Assembly (NCBI GenBank): GCA_004352715.1
Contig: SCFE01000041.1
Location: 1,823,846 to 1,887,845 of the forward strand
Source of the DNA: Hofstenia miamia
Lineage: Eukaryota > Xenacoelomorpha > Acoela
Direction of reading: 5' to 3'
Length of the DNA stretch: 64,000 nt
Position 1 is the stretch's first letter; the number at the start of each line of letters is the position of its first letter. A program made the position numbers and the translations under genes. Of the stretch, positions 34,583 to 47,244 are shown in pieces. The notes below the pieces were generated by a model that was given only the letters and a program-made list of their open reading frames with translations, was not told the DNA's origin and searched no databases.

Positions 34583-35462
34583 TCTTCCACAAACACCACG
34601 TTTTTGATGGAAGAGTATTTTTAGCTGACTACTATTGATTTTACATTGATAAATATGTCTATGATTCAAAATCCTAGATATCTGTAGCTAGTTTGTCTGC
34701 ATACATTACTGGAATATTGCCACTAATCTAGATTTGAAAATTTAACGAAAAGACTATGGCTGAAGCTTCTACGGATCGTGTTAATTTTTTCATTGCTATT
34801 CTGGTGAAAAATAAATTCTAAGCCCACGAAGTTCACTATCTCCTGACAACTGCATGGGGGAATATGTCAAAAGTTTAAGATGCGTACAAGAAATAGTGAA
34901 GGAATTTAGAGATGGTGATCGAGAAACTTGCAAATGAAAGGAAGGTTCTGGACGGAGAATTTCCAACACTACGGAAGAAAACATTCAACGCGTAAGAGAA
35001 CTCATAGATACGGATCCACATGTTTCTGTTCAATATATTTCAATCTACCTAGAAATGCCAAAAAGGAATCACACTCGTAGCGCAGCCTCCTTATTCTCTC
35101 GACTTTAATTTGCTCGACAGATACGCGTTTCGTAACATGGGAATTCTACAGAATAGAACTGGAACTCAATTCCATCCCCGAAGTGGAAGCATTTCTTCAA
35201 GGCTTTCTGATTTAAAAAATGACGCTCTTTAAGCTGTCTCGGGAACTACATCGTCTCATTGATGACTTGCATGCCATTGTGCCTATTAATAATGACTATC
35301 TTTAGGTTCTTCTCTTGAGTCTTTATGGAAAAATTCAATTGAGTGGTAAGCATACGTCTTTTCAACGTTTTATATGTATTAAAAGATTTTTATGCTTTAA
35401 TTGATAAATATCTAATCTAATATTAAAAAATTTCGTTTGAAAAATGCGGTTTTATGTGGAAG

Positions 35463-35466
<4 letters not shown>
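34580..35466 (+). mobile_element. Mariner element with internal deletion
   Basis: Left end GTGTCTTCCACAAACACCAC, inverse right end GGTTTTATGTGGAAGACCC; TA tracts on both sides. Inside, the N-terminal half of a mariner transposase is joined to its extreme C-terminus, and the length (887 bp) is well below the usual 1.3 kb. Confidence 0.85.
34760..35240 (+). pseudogene. Mariner transposase, deleted and frame-broken
   Basis: The N-terminal part reads EIVKEFRDGDRETCK, a stop, then TTEENIQRVRELIDTDPHVS (34890-35025), matching the mariner GDxxxxDKxRSGRP...TxENIxxVRELI region. At about 35060 it jumps to ITLVAQPPYSLDFNLLDRYA (35065-35130), the mariner HPPYSPDLAPCDYxLF motif with the third catalytic Asp (SLD). 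The central domain with the first two Asp residues is missing. Not functional. Confidence 0.82.

Positions 35467-35500
<34 letters not shown>
35467..35500. repeat. (TA)n microsatellite
   Basis: TA tract flanking the right end of the mariner element. Confidence 0.95.
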
Positions 35501-35503
<3 letters not shown>

Positions 35504-35539
35504 TCTTTTATTTAAAAAACTTGATATCCAATTAAAATC

Positions 35540-35900
35540 TGCATTAAATGTTCCTTGAAAAGTTCCTCCAATCAATACACTTTCGAAGAAAGCTTGTCAT
35601 TTTGAACATTATGTTGACATTTTTTAATCTTGTCAAAACTTACCACCTTATAATACGTTTTCAATGTCTGATCTCAATAATAAACATAAATCCAAATCAA
35701 AACAATTTACCTGTATATAGTATAGAAAAAAGCTCTTGAAAGAATGATTCATTAATACGGCTATATGAATTTGGAATTTATTACCGAAGTAGATAAAGAA
35801 CATTGAAAAATTATGTTTTTAAAAAGCAAATTAAAATTTATCTTAAGCAAAGTATATCTCTGGTCAATCGCTGACTAGGATACAAATTTTCCAACAATAA
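35540..35900 (+). pseudogene. Possible LINE ORF2 C-terminal remnant
   Basis: Near 35765 one frame reads IWNLLPK and the overlapping frame LKNYVFKKQIKIYLKQSI, resembling the terminal WNxLP...FKxxIKxYL motif of LINE ORF2. Stops and frameshifts interrupt it. Upstream there is no RT core. Confidence 0.35.
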
Positions 35901-36705
35901 TTATTAAATGACCCGTACTTGAAGTTTGTTAGTAATTTATTCTTGCATGGTAGATTTATTGTATAGTGTTTTTTGTTTTGTATGCATTTGTATGTTTGTA
36001 TATTTTTTTATTCAGATAAATTACCTGTTTGTAGTTGTTAATATTTATCAGAATATTTTCTTAAGATTTTGGCATTCATACATCCGCCGGACAAATTTGA
36101 CTTCTTAATGTGCAAATTATCAATATTTTACAGATGTTATTCAGTTATTCGTACGGCGAGGTATCTAGAATGTTCTGGATATGCAAAAATACCAGATAAT
36201 TATGATGATCTAGATATTCTGTAACATAATATATTATACATACACAAATCTTGTCTTCATTGGAGAATATAGACCTGAGTTGAATTGTTAAACAAACTAT
36301 GTATGTATTTATGTAATTTTAGTCATTACTCTTTGACTTGTGCTGCAAATTTATCCAATCAGAATTGTTCATCATCAGATAGATCAAAATGCTTTTGTCC
36401 ACCTTTCTTTTTAAACAATACTTGTAGTAAGCCATCAGCCAATCAAGAATTGAGCATGCATACAAAAGAGGACTAAAATGAAGTGGCACACCTAGTAATG
36501 GGTGCTCTAAATTTCATCATTTATGTTTTCCAAATTTTATCGTTGAGTCTCATCAATATTTAGATAAGATTAGAGCTTTAATTGAATTACAGGTTGCCAT
36601 CTATGATACATTTATAATAATGTTCTTTTTATTTAAAGTTAGCTTAAAGCTATTATGTAACACAATTAGCTGATTTTCGTGCAAATTGATCTTTCGTTTT
36701 GCATA
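35901..36705. other. No gene seen
   Basis: AT-rich. A short frame at 36285-36476 is rich in Cys and Ser but shows no domain I recognise. Confidence 0.45.
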
Positions 36706-39621
36706 ATAGTTTATAATTGAAATTATAATTACAGATCTTTAGGTGATCCAATATTTCTGTTGATGTTTAATGCTCTTGAATTCTACATATTTGTTTTGTA
36801 GTTTGTTTTACATCAGTTTCGCACAGGCACATGTACTTTTATAAATAAGTTTTGGACACATTTTCAAAATTAGGTGTTTTGAAATTGAGAGTAGGTCTTA
36901 TTCTATGTGTCGTTGATATTATTGTCACATTTTCTTTTATAGATGTAATGTTTTAAGATTTCTTATTAAGCAACTTGTATGGAATCCTTTGTATTCTATC
37001 TTGAAAGTATGTATAATTTACTTCTTGTTGCTTACATTGCTATTCTTTTTAATGATCTTATTCATTGTCTCTTTATTATTTCGATCTATGAACTCTGTTG
37101 GATATTGATTTGTTCGTAAAATGCTCTTAAGTGATAAAAGATTCTATGGATTGAACTGCGGATGAATGATCGTATATAGTTCATTAGAGAAATTGATTTG
37201 AAATTCAAAACAAGATTTGTATCCGTCTGTTTTCTAAAAATGTTTGTAACAATTTTTCGATTTTTTCGAATAATATTATCACTTAGAAAATGGAATATTA
37301 TTTGTATATAAACTGTTTAAATTCTTTAGTATATTTTCCTTTCTTTCCTTCTTTCCCTCCACTAAGTTTAGATAGCCGTTCAAATTAAAGGAAAACTGAT
37401 TATTTACTTGGATTTTAATGGCGCTGCTTTGGAAAGTAATAATTTTGTAACTGTCAAAATTTTTGCTACTGCGGATAATTGCGAATTGGTTGAGATTAGG
37501 GTTAGATTTAAGGTTAGGCAGATGTATGTAGCTCATTATTATTTAAAAATATTTAATTCCTTGACACTAGAAATGCGACGATAGGTCAAAATGAACACTA
37601 GCAGGTACATATACTTTTCATTACGATGATAATCTCATTGAATTTGCTGATAGTAGAAATTTTGTTTCTATTCAATAATTTTTCCATTTGAATCATCATA
37701 TGTAAGTATATTCTCAAGGATTGATTGCTGTTCTAGTGTTAAAAATGCATGAACATTTAGAATATATCTTAAAATGCAATTCGATAAGTAAGCACTGCAT
37801 TTTCAGTAAATAGTTTAATCTTTCAGTTCTTGATGTCCAGGAAATGCAAGTTTAAGCAAAATTTACTTAAGTTAGACGCTATTGAGATCTCGAAAACGTA
37901 TATTTATAAGCCTGAGATGGTATTTCATTTGAGGATTGAGAAAATGGAATGTAAATTTTTGACAAGGCCATAAATTGCAATAGATTCTTGGACATCACTT
38001 GATTTGATAACAGGGATGAAATACTTGCTCCTATTTACGAAACTGAAGACATATTTGCTGAAAAATTCAGCGAAATGACTAGCTCGGTTTCCAGCTTCGT
38101 GTTGATGAGCAACTGGTTGGCGTTCATTTATGCATGTCTTCTAAACAAACACGGAAAGTGGCTTNATAGTTTATAATTGAAATTATAATTACAGATCTTT
38201 AGGTGATCCAATATTTCTGTTGATGTTTAATGCTCTTGAATTCTACATATTTGTTTTGTAGTTTGTTTTACATCAGTTTCGCACAGGCACATGTACTTTT
38301 ATAAATAAGTTTTGGACACATTTTCAAAATTAGGTGTTTTGAAATTGAGAGTAGGTCTTATTCTATGTGTCGTTGATATTATTGTCACATTTTCTTTTAT
38401 AGATGTAATGTTTTAAGATTTCTTATTAAGCAACTTGTATGGAATCCTTTGTATTCTATCTTGAAAGTATGTATAATTTACTTCTTGTTGCTTACATTGC
38501 TATTCTTTTTAATGATCTTATTCATTGTCTCTTTATTATTTCGATCTATGAACTCTGTTGGATATTGATTTGTTCGTAAAATGCTCTTAAGTGATAAAAG
38601 ATTCTATGGATTGAACTGCGGATGAATGATCGTATATAGTTCATTAGAGAAATTGATTTGAAATTCAAAACAAGATTTATATCCGTCTGTTTTCTAAAAG
38701 TGTTTGTAACAATTTTCCCATTTTTTCCAATAATATTATCACTTAGAAAATGGAATTATTTTTATATAAACTGTTTAAATTCTTTAGTATATTTTCCTTT
38801 CTTTCCTTCTTTCCCTCCACTAAGTTTAGATAGCCGTTCAAATTAAAGGAAAACTGATTATTTACTTGGATTTTAATGGCGCTGCTTTGCAAAGTAATAA
38901 TTTTGTAACTGTCAAAATTTTTGCTAGTGCGGATAATAGCAAAATGGTTGGGGTTAGGGTTAGATCTTTGTCGGTAAAGTGGTCATAATTAGGCAAAAAC
39001 TTAAAAATATTTAATTCCTTGACACTAGAAATGCGACGATAGGTCAAAATGAACACTAGCAGGTACATATACTTTTCATTACGATGATAATCTCATTGAA
39101 TTTGCTGATAGTAGAAATTTTGTTTCTATTCAATAATTTTTCCATTTGAATCATCATATGTAAGTATATTCTCAAGGATTGATTGCTGTTCTAGTGTTAA
39201 AAATGCATGAACATTTAGAATATATCTTAAAATGCAATTCGATAAGTAAGCACTGCATTTTCAGTAAATAGTTTAATCTTTCAGTTCTTGATGTCCAGGA
39301 AATGCAAGTTTAAGCAAAATTTACTTAAGTTAGACGCTATTGAGATCTCGAAAACGTATATTTATAAGCCTGAGATGGTATTTCATTTGAGGATTGAGAA
39401 AATGGAATGTAAATTTTTGACAAGGCCATAAATTGCAATAGATTCTTGGACATCACTTGATTTGATAACAGGGATGAAATACTTGCTCCTATTTACGAAA
39501 CTGAAGACATATTTGCTGAAAAATTCAGCGAAATGACTAGCTCGGTTTCCAGCTTCGTGTTGATGAGCAACTGGTTGGCGTTCATTTATGCATGTCTTCT
39601 AAACAAACACGGAAAGTGGCT
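36706..39621. other. 1.46-kb direct duplication split by a single N
   Basis: 36706-38164 and 38166-39621 are the same sequence, starting ATAGTTTATAATTGAAATTA and ending ACGGAAAGTGGCTT, with one N at 38165. Most of it is identical, with a patch of clear difference at 37210-37555 compared with 38675-39010. A single N between duplicates suggests an assembly join of two haplotypes and not a genomic tandem repeat. No gene is seen inside. Confidence 0.8.
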
Positions 39622-41299
39622 TTAAGGTTTGCTCTTTAAATGATGGAACCCCTAAAGAATAGTGGTGGGTGGATGTACTTGAGGGAACGTCTTCGCCTGG
39701 TGTACGTTGCTATTCACACTTCTTGCAATTCCGATAACCTACAATGGATGCGGAACAGTAAGAAATGACCTTGTATTACAATTCACACATTGAAGAATTC
39801 AAACCCTGAACAAATTGAAAAGACTTTCACATATCAACGAAATTGACAAAATTATTATTTTGTTAGTTTTCAAAATATGCCAAATAAATGACATTTGTAA
39901 GATCCTTGAAAATTTTTAACTAATTGCTTGCTTACAAAGTAAGCTGGGATATCGGCAATATGCTTGAATACATTTTAGCGATCACTTATATGGCTTTACA
40001 AACAGATGATACAAATATAAATTTAATATATGATTACAAAACTGCAGAGTCTCTCAGATACATGGCACAAATGCCTAAATTGTATGGTTGTGTGCCTCCT
40101 GAATGCCTTGCATTAGCCACATGGCATTTACAGTAAAAAATAATCGTTTCTTTTGAGTTTTTCATCAGTTACAAGCAAATAATTTTTCACTTTAAAATCT
40201 CGAAATTATATCAATATTTATAAAACTTAATTGAACATGTAAACTTTTTATAACTTGAACCAAAGTACTAGACTTCAACTTGAAAACTCTCATAGCACCG
40301 TCACGTCATCTATACAAAGAAGCTGTGGTTTCTGGAAAAGCAAAAGTGCATTTTGGCATTATGCATTAAATTAACTGGTTGAAATTTATTGAAAATTTAG
40401 GTGACTTTACAAGGTGTTAACTGCTTATAAAATTCTAGAAAAATAGAAAGTAAGCATTTATTGTATGCCCAAAAAAAATCCTCATTCCTAAAATTAATGT
40501 TTTGCTACGATATGTAGACCCAACACCACACGACCCGACGGCCTTTCCTAAATTTGACCCGACTGCACCGAAAAAAACAAAAATATATGTGTTTTCAGAC
40601 ATAACTAACTAACCAGTATTTGGAAAATAAGTGTTTTGCTATGCATTGGTTGACACCGCGACGAAACGGTTGGCATGTAGCACACCGTTCAATTATTCAA
40701 TGCAAGATTAAAATCTATACATGTGAACAGCAATTACTGTCAACGTTATTAATTTATCCAAATAAAGGAAAAAACCTTCAACATGACCCGTACACCAGCC
40801 AATAGTTGACCTAATCCGACCCAATCAGTTTCCACCTCTGGATCTAATTGTGGATATCGAATTTTAATTTAAATACAATGAACCGAAGTAATATGAATAT
40901 TATCTCTCCATTTACAGTATACATTTTAAACAGAATGCCACAATTTCCCAATTACATCACAATGCTAAACAAAATTATAACTTCTCAGAATTTTAAATGC
41001 ACAACCAAGGCGGGCCAGAGGCGCACTTGTTGAATGGTTTTAAATGAAAAGATATCAAGTTGGTAGTTTGACCACGTGATGGACCTCGGATAAAGTAAGG
41101 TTTTAAAAGTTGGCATTGCAGACTTGCACGGAAGTCGCTGATGACGCATTCTCTACGTTTCTCCATGATCTCTAACGTAATGGCAATGAAAAATCTATTA
41201 GTCGAGAATGGGGCGGCACATATTAACACGTCCTGCTCCCCAAACTCCTGAAATACATTTGGAAGGTTGCAACGAAAACCCGCAGTCAGGTATGGGGCG
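39622..41299. other. No gene confirmed
   Basis: A 70-codon frame at 39924-40136 (TYMALQTDDTNINLIYDYKT) has plausible composition but no recognised domain. 40510-40840 carries GACCCGAC-type motifs and ends TTTCCACCTCTG, probably a one-ended remnant of a hAT-type MITE. Confidence 0.4.
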
Positions 41300-41677
41300 C
41301 AGACTTGTCAACGAGCCGAACTTCTAACGAGCCGAGCCGAGCCGAGCTTGAGCAGAGCATTTGATATACAACGAGCCCAAAATGAGCCTTTATTAAGCCG
41401 AGCCAATTTATAGTTCTGCTTTTTAATTTGCTTGTGCAGATTTTTCTTACATTTTTATTCAATATATCTTTTCTTATAACCATATTTTAAAATGTTTATT
41501 AAATAATTAGGAAGAGCTATTTAAAAATTTCTGAAAATGCAGTATTTTTTGAAAAAATATCAAGCTAAAGCGAGCCTCATTGGACGGTTCTATGTGGCGA
41601 GCCCAGCCGAGCCGAGTAAAAAATACTCAAAAGTAAAACGAGCCGAGCTTAAAAATGTCGGCTCGTTGACAAGTCTG
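41300..41677. mobile_element. GAGCCG foldback hAT MITE, complete
   Basis: Left end CAGACTTGTCAACGAGCCGA and inverse right end TCGGCTCGTTGACAAGTCTG are perfect over 20 bases. Flanking octamers ATGGGGCG (41292-41299) and ATGTGGCG (41678-41685) differ at one base. GAGCCGAGCC repeats fill both subterminal regions, a layout often used as transposase binding sites. 378 bp, non-coding. Confidence 0.9.
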
Positions 41678-42508
41678 ATGTGGCGGCATGTAACAACATG
41701 CCCTTGTTGTCGTCGTCGGCCATGGTTGGTGCATGGGACAAGTTGTGAAGAACATGGGTCTGATTTTTAGATTGGGTCAGATCCCGTCCCCTGTGTTCAA
41801 CTGCCTATACAACGAAAACTAACGAAGTCTGGCCTGGAGCGGCCTGTAACATTGGCAGGTACCGGTTTTTGGTATTGGCCAGAAGACAAGTACAATGCTT
41901 TGACACCCAGACACCTTTTCACAACTAGAAGTAAACGAGATTGCCCAGCCTTGATCACTACAGTTTAGTAATACTTGCACAAAAAACCAACACTGATTAT
42001 AATGCAAACAAGTATCTCGATTTTAGGGTGAAACATTACAAACTTATTTTATTGTGATTTGGAGAGTGAAGTATAATTGAGCGAATGGATCAGTGTACAC
42101 AAAATATAATCCGGATGTTATTAGACAAGAGTCCAAATAAGAGTTTGATGTCGGATTTTTCTTTATGTATCGATTATATTTCATGTAAATTTCGCTTTCT
42201 ATGTGGTTTCGCGCCTTCTGTACGTATACTGAATAAAATTTTTGCGAGATCTATTTTCTATGGAGGTGGTAAATCTTACTAACCAGTCAAGCCCTAAGCA
42301 AAGTAGCACCCTTAAGAACCTGCCGAGTAATCAACAAATCAAGACGATTTAATTTAAGCGCGACTGATAATCAAGTAAATCAAAATACTGTAAACATAAG
42401 GCAGAAACTCTTTGAACTAGCTAAAGCTATTCCGCCAGAAGTAAATTGGACTAATTACGAATTTAAGGACTTACACGGTTAAAATTCAGCTTTAAAACAA
42501 CGGCAAAT

Positions 42509-42513
<5 letters not shown>
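41678..42513. other. No gene seen
   Basis: Short frames only (for example 42085-42282); none has a recognisable domain. Confidence 0.45.

Positions 42514-42561
<48 letters not shown>
42514..42561. repeat. (TA)n microsatellite
   Basis: TA tract followed by CAGTCAGTGGTTTAC, which resembles the CAGTC end of the MITE at 11092; no opposite end found. Confidence 0.9.
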
Positions 42562-42564
<3 letters not shown>

Positions 42565-43784
42565 TCAGTGGTTTACATAAAAGATTTTTAAACAATAATT
42601 TCATGTTAAGTCAACTTTATTTTATGAGCACCTATGTTTATTTTGCAATGCGAAGTCATGATATCTATGGTTAAATACAACATGTACATGCTGGGAACTT
42701 CAGTTTGCTTGGTCATATTTTGTTTTATTAAATTTGAATCACTGATATTCAAAAAGTTATAGTAAGGTCTTTTGGTACAAGTTTTGTAGCTCTAGTATGT
42801 TGAAAAAACACACCATCTCAATTAATAGTAATGCCCATAATTTGATTTTTAATCGTTTACAAACAATTTATGGGCCTTGATTTCCAAACATTTTATAACA
42901 TGATGAAGCCTCGACATTTCACTCTTCAAAATTACGTCAGAAGATTAATGTAGCAGATTGCCCAAGTTTAGTATCTGTTTTTATAAGTCACAGTGAAAAT
43001 TTAAACATAATTCTGGAGATGTTAAAAAAATAACAAGCAAAATTATAGGGTTAAGGAATTTAAGAATGCAAAGATGCGCAATGAATGATTGCGAATATTT
43101 CAATTATAATTATTAATTATATTTTTAGAAAAATTGTATAATTTGTTTTCCATATTTTTTTCATATTAAAATAGAGTTGCAGATGCACATTTTATGGCTT
43201 ATCAGAAGAACTTACTCCAATAACTTTGAATAGGCAGATATTCTTCCAGGTGAATTATTAGATGATCTACTAAAGCTGCCAATGAAGTTGTTATCATGAC
43301 TAGGAAACCAAGAAAATTTCAATAAGAAATAATTTCTTTCATATTAGCAATATATATATTTTAAATAATATATTTTTTGGTAAAATATTGCGATAAAACA
43401 TTATACACCTCTACATACAAGCTACGAGAAGAGACTTAATCCAAAGTCATTTTTAGATGAAAATCAAAATATATTTTACATTTCCTCACTCAAATCATGT
43501 TATGGAGGCCAAATTTATTTAAGCCAAAAAAACTTTACATAAATGCAACATTAAATTTGCAGCTGCTGAACGAATTCTAAATCACAATGTGTAATATAAA
43601 TTATAAGCAGCGTAGTACAAACGAAACGCCTAGTTTTGAATATAGACTTCTTTGTTAGACAATAACATTTAGCAAAGGGTCCATCGCTGAAGGACCCACG
43701 GAAAACAATTTGCTTTTACGGAGATTGATTTCATACGCGTCGCGTTAGCACGAAGAGCCTATACAATTTATCGTCAAAATGATC
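42562..43784. other. No gene seen
   Basis: AT-rich. May hold the body of an element starting CAGTCAGTGG at 42562. Confidence 0.4.
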
Positions 43785-44048
43785 GACGTTGGTCTAAGCA
43801 AGGTAGGTTTGACCTTGGGCTGTTAAGGGTTAAGAGCATAGTAGAAAAAAGTATAATTATTGGACGCGATTTCAGCATTATTTAAATGATATATTTCAAC
43901 TGCTGTAAAACGGTGTATTAATTGAAACGTTTTATGGGGTGTATCAATGAAAATGTATTTGACTTAATTGCAAGGATATGCAATTAATTGATGAGAAGCA
44001 GTAACTCTAGATGAACTGTTATTTTCATGTCGCTACTAACAGCATTGC
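43785..44048 (+). repeat. R1 repeat, copy 5, left part
   Basis: GGTAGGTTTGACCTTGG, GCGATTTCAGCATTA and following blocks match the inverse of 13630-13870. Interrupted at 44049 by family D. Confidence 0.7.
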
Positions 44049-45490
44049 CTAGGGTAGGGCCCATGCCCATAAAAATAGGCCCGTAGGTTTGTCTGTACCG
44101 TATCCTAAGCCTGTTATGACCGTAGCTAAATGATATTCAAATATAATATTAAAGCAACAAGAAAGCCTTCAAGTGTGCTATTGTACATGCATACTTAAAC
44201 GGTCATAACAAGCATCAATTAAGTAACAGTAAAAACCAAATTAAGCACTTTTGGTAACATTGCTGAGAAGTTCAATTTTACAACTATAAAGTCCTAGTCA
44301 AGTTCCGTTTCCAGTATATTTATCAACAAGATTTGTCAATTCATTGACAAATCCTGCATCAAACCTCAACGATAATTGACAACACATCAAACTGTATGAA
44401 CATGATATAAGTAAACACTACACTACACTGCTTGTGTGACATTGTATAAGTATATTACATTAATTCCATTCAAATGATATGTAAGTTAACAACTTGCGCT
44501 TCTTACATTACAAAATATCTATTTTTCTAATAAATCAATTTCTTTTTATGAAAGTTGAATTATAATTTCTTATTTTTTAGATATTATTTTTCATATTTGA
44601 AAATCCTTTTGAATTCAATAATGATACATGGGAATAATTTATGAGAAATTGAATCTGATGTTAAAAAATTAGTTTAGTACAAGCATTTACTTATATTTAT
44701 TCAAAAATATATTTATACATCAGTAAAATTCGCATTTATTTGCAAATTGTTAACCCATATATACAAGGAAATTTCGCCACATTTATTTAAATGATTTTCA
44801 TAAATGAAATTATATGCCTGCTTTGGGAGATTGTGAGCATGAAATTTGCACTGCCACTGTCACAAAGAAATGACGGAGCGTTGTTTCCATCAGTAAAAGA
44901 TATTATTATTCGAAATTATTATTGTGTATATGTATAAGTCCCTTATATATTATACTAAAAATTGTCTTCTTGATATTAAAATGTACTTTCGAAAGTACTA
45001 TTTCAAGAGATTAATCACTCAAGTGTTTTATTTCAAAATGAAATTCTCTTGATTAATTTCATAAAATTTCAAGATATTTTTTTCCTTAGAAACAAGAAAT
45101 TTTTTAAAGAGTGTACCTAAGTAATAATTTTATCAATGAATGCAATTATCAGAGAATGACTGTAAAATGGAACTCCTTAAAGTGGATGAAGAACATTAAT
45201 TTTATGTGGCTTAGTGTAATATTTTATTTAAAATGTTATAATTTCTGCCATTAATTTACATGTAGGTTAGTGTTACACGAAGTACATATACATAGATATA
45301 TAGAATTCTTGTCTAGAAAATTAATATAAATCAAATATAAACTTCAAAGAAGTGGTTTTAAGAATTATTATCCTTGAACACCAAGAAATAATCACTCTAT
45401 ATTCGGAACCCGTATGCCCGGCCAGTGCCCGTAATATAAAAGCCCGTAGCCGTACACCTTTGTCCGTGCCCGGTACGGGCACTACCCCAG
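44049..45490 (-). mobile_element. Family D hAT-type element, copy D2, complete
   Basis: Left end CTAGGGTAGGGCCCATG and inverse right end GGGCACTACCCCAG. The octamer AGCATTGC flanks it perfectly (44041-44048 and 45491-45498). Relative to D1 it lies in the opposite orientation, with the CACCTTTGTCCGTGCCCG motif at its right. 1442 bp, the longest D copy, and still without a visible transposase. Confidence 0.92.
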
Positions 45491-45498
45491 AGCATTGC

Positions 45499-45860
45499 TG
45501 AGAGTAAATATAATTCTCACGTAAATAATTATTAAAAGCTATTCATTGGCTTAGATATTTAACGGTTTAACAAACTATTTATGTACATCATTTTTAAATT
45601 AGAATAATATATTCAAAGATGCTTTCAACAACTTCAACATAATAATTAAATGGAAAACTTCAAGGTGAATGCTCGTAAAGATAATATTTAATGTTTCCTG
45701 AATTTGAGGCTTTGCAGTGATAAATAACATAGATTTATTTTGAAATCTGTAAGTTGCTACTGTATATAAACCGTAATGAAAATGCAATTATGTTGATAGT
45801 AGAGGATTTCACATTAGAAATTATTTGACGCCAAAAATTCAAGAGCCGAAGCTAACATAA
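45499..45860 (+). repeat. R1 repeat, copy 5, right part
   Basis: Continues the R1 sequence after the D2 insertion (ATATAATTCTCACGTAAATA, TTCAACAACTTCAACATAAT, AAGTTGCTACTGTATATAAA). Confidence 0.65.
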
Positions 45861-45934
45861 CTATTAATAGATATAATTTTTTATATAATAATTTACTTAA
45901 AATATGTAACCTTTTTGATTGTGTTTTATATGTA

Positions 45935-47167
45935 GGCAACTGCCTCTTACTCATCAAGAATAGACCACTGTTATTTCTCTGAATCACTTGACATCCAAAC
46001 ATCTAAGGTAGTTAATTTGAAAATATCGGATCATAAAGCGTTGTTGTCTTGCTGGCGAATGAAGTCAAATTCTCTCGAAGGCACAGAAAATGGCTTAGTG
46101 AAATCATTCATTCCACACTGATAGGTTCAAGTCTAGAAAGTATTTAAAAACCAAATTGACCTTAATGAAAGTTAAGATAATAAATCGAATTTGTGACCAG
46201 GAGAAGTTATTGGGCAGAAATCGCTTTTTCAAGATCTCTAGTATTGAGAAACAGTTGGAATCTTTAACCCCTGATATGCAGGACTACCAAACTATAAAGC
46301 TCTGCTATGAAAATCAACTGAGCAACATTCGACATAAAGAAGCGCAAGATCAATTCGAATATATTAAAAATATAGAGAATGAAATAGGGGAAGGTAGCGA
46401 AAAAGAGATTAAAAACTTCGTGAGAAAGGGAAGGGAGCAAACCAACATTGCCAAAGTTAGAACCGAAGATAATGTCTTGAATGACAACACTCAAGTAATC
46501 ATTGACACCTTTAAAAATTTTTATAGTAAACTATATCAACCATCTACAGAAGAAGAAGCAGATATACATTTAGATTACCCCAAAATAAATGATGATGAAA
46601 AAGAAGTACTAGCAGCGGAAATCACATTGGACGAAATAGTGTCTGCACTTGACAAAGTAAAAAATAGTCCAGACTTGAATGGTCTCAATTCCCCCTTCTA
46701 TAAAACTTTTAAGCAAAATTTATTGCCTTATATTAAACTACTAATTGAGTCAATTCCGGAAATGGGTACTATATCATCAAGTATATCTAATGTCATCATT
46801 AAATTAATACCTAAGAAAGATAAAGACCTTGAAATGCCAAAATCATGGCGTCCAATATCGTTGTTAAACATGGACATCAAAATCTTGTCACACATTTTGA
46901 ATAATCGAATGTCTATTGTAGCCCAAGAATACATACACGCTACACAAACAGGGTTTATTAAAAATCGTAGGAGCAGTCTGAATATATCAACATTGGAATT
47001 TTTCCTGGATAATTCCAGGAACACTTCAAGCAATCTAGGTATATTAAACATTGATCTCAACAAAGCGTATGACACTGCAAATCATGATTACCTATTCATA
47101 ATGCTTGACAAAATGGGACTCTCATTAAATATAACAAAATTAGTAAAAGCCCTATACAGAAATAATA

Positions 47168-47244
<77 letters not shown>

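Noticed and set aside
37279-37536. 85-codon minus frame
   Set aside because: AT-rich composition, no domain, and not preserved in the second haplotype-like copy.
38945-38965. GGGGTTAGGGTTAG resembling telomere repeat
   Set aside because: Only two units, inside a region that differs between the two haplotype-like copies.
46264-47075. Minus-strand frames within the L1-like LINE
   Set aside because: Antisense of the RT ORF.
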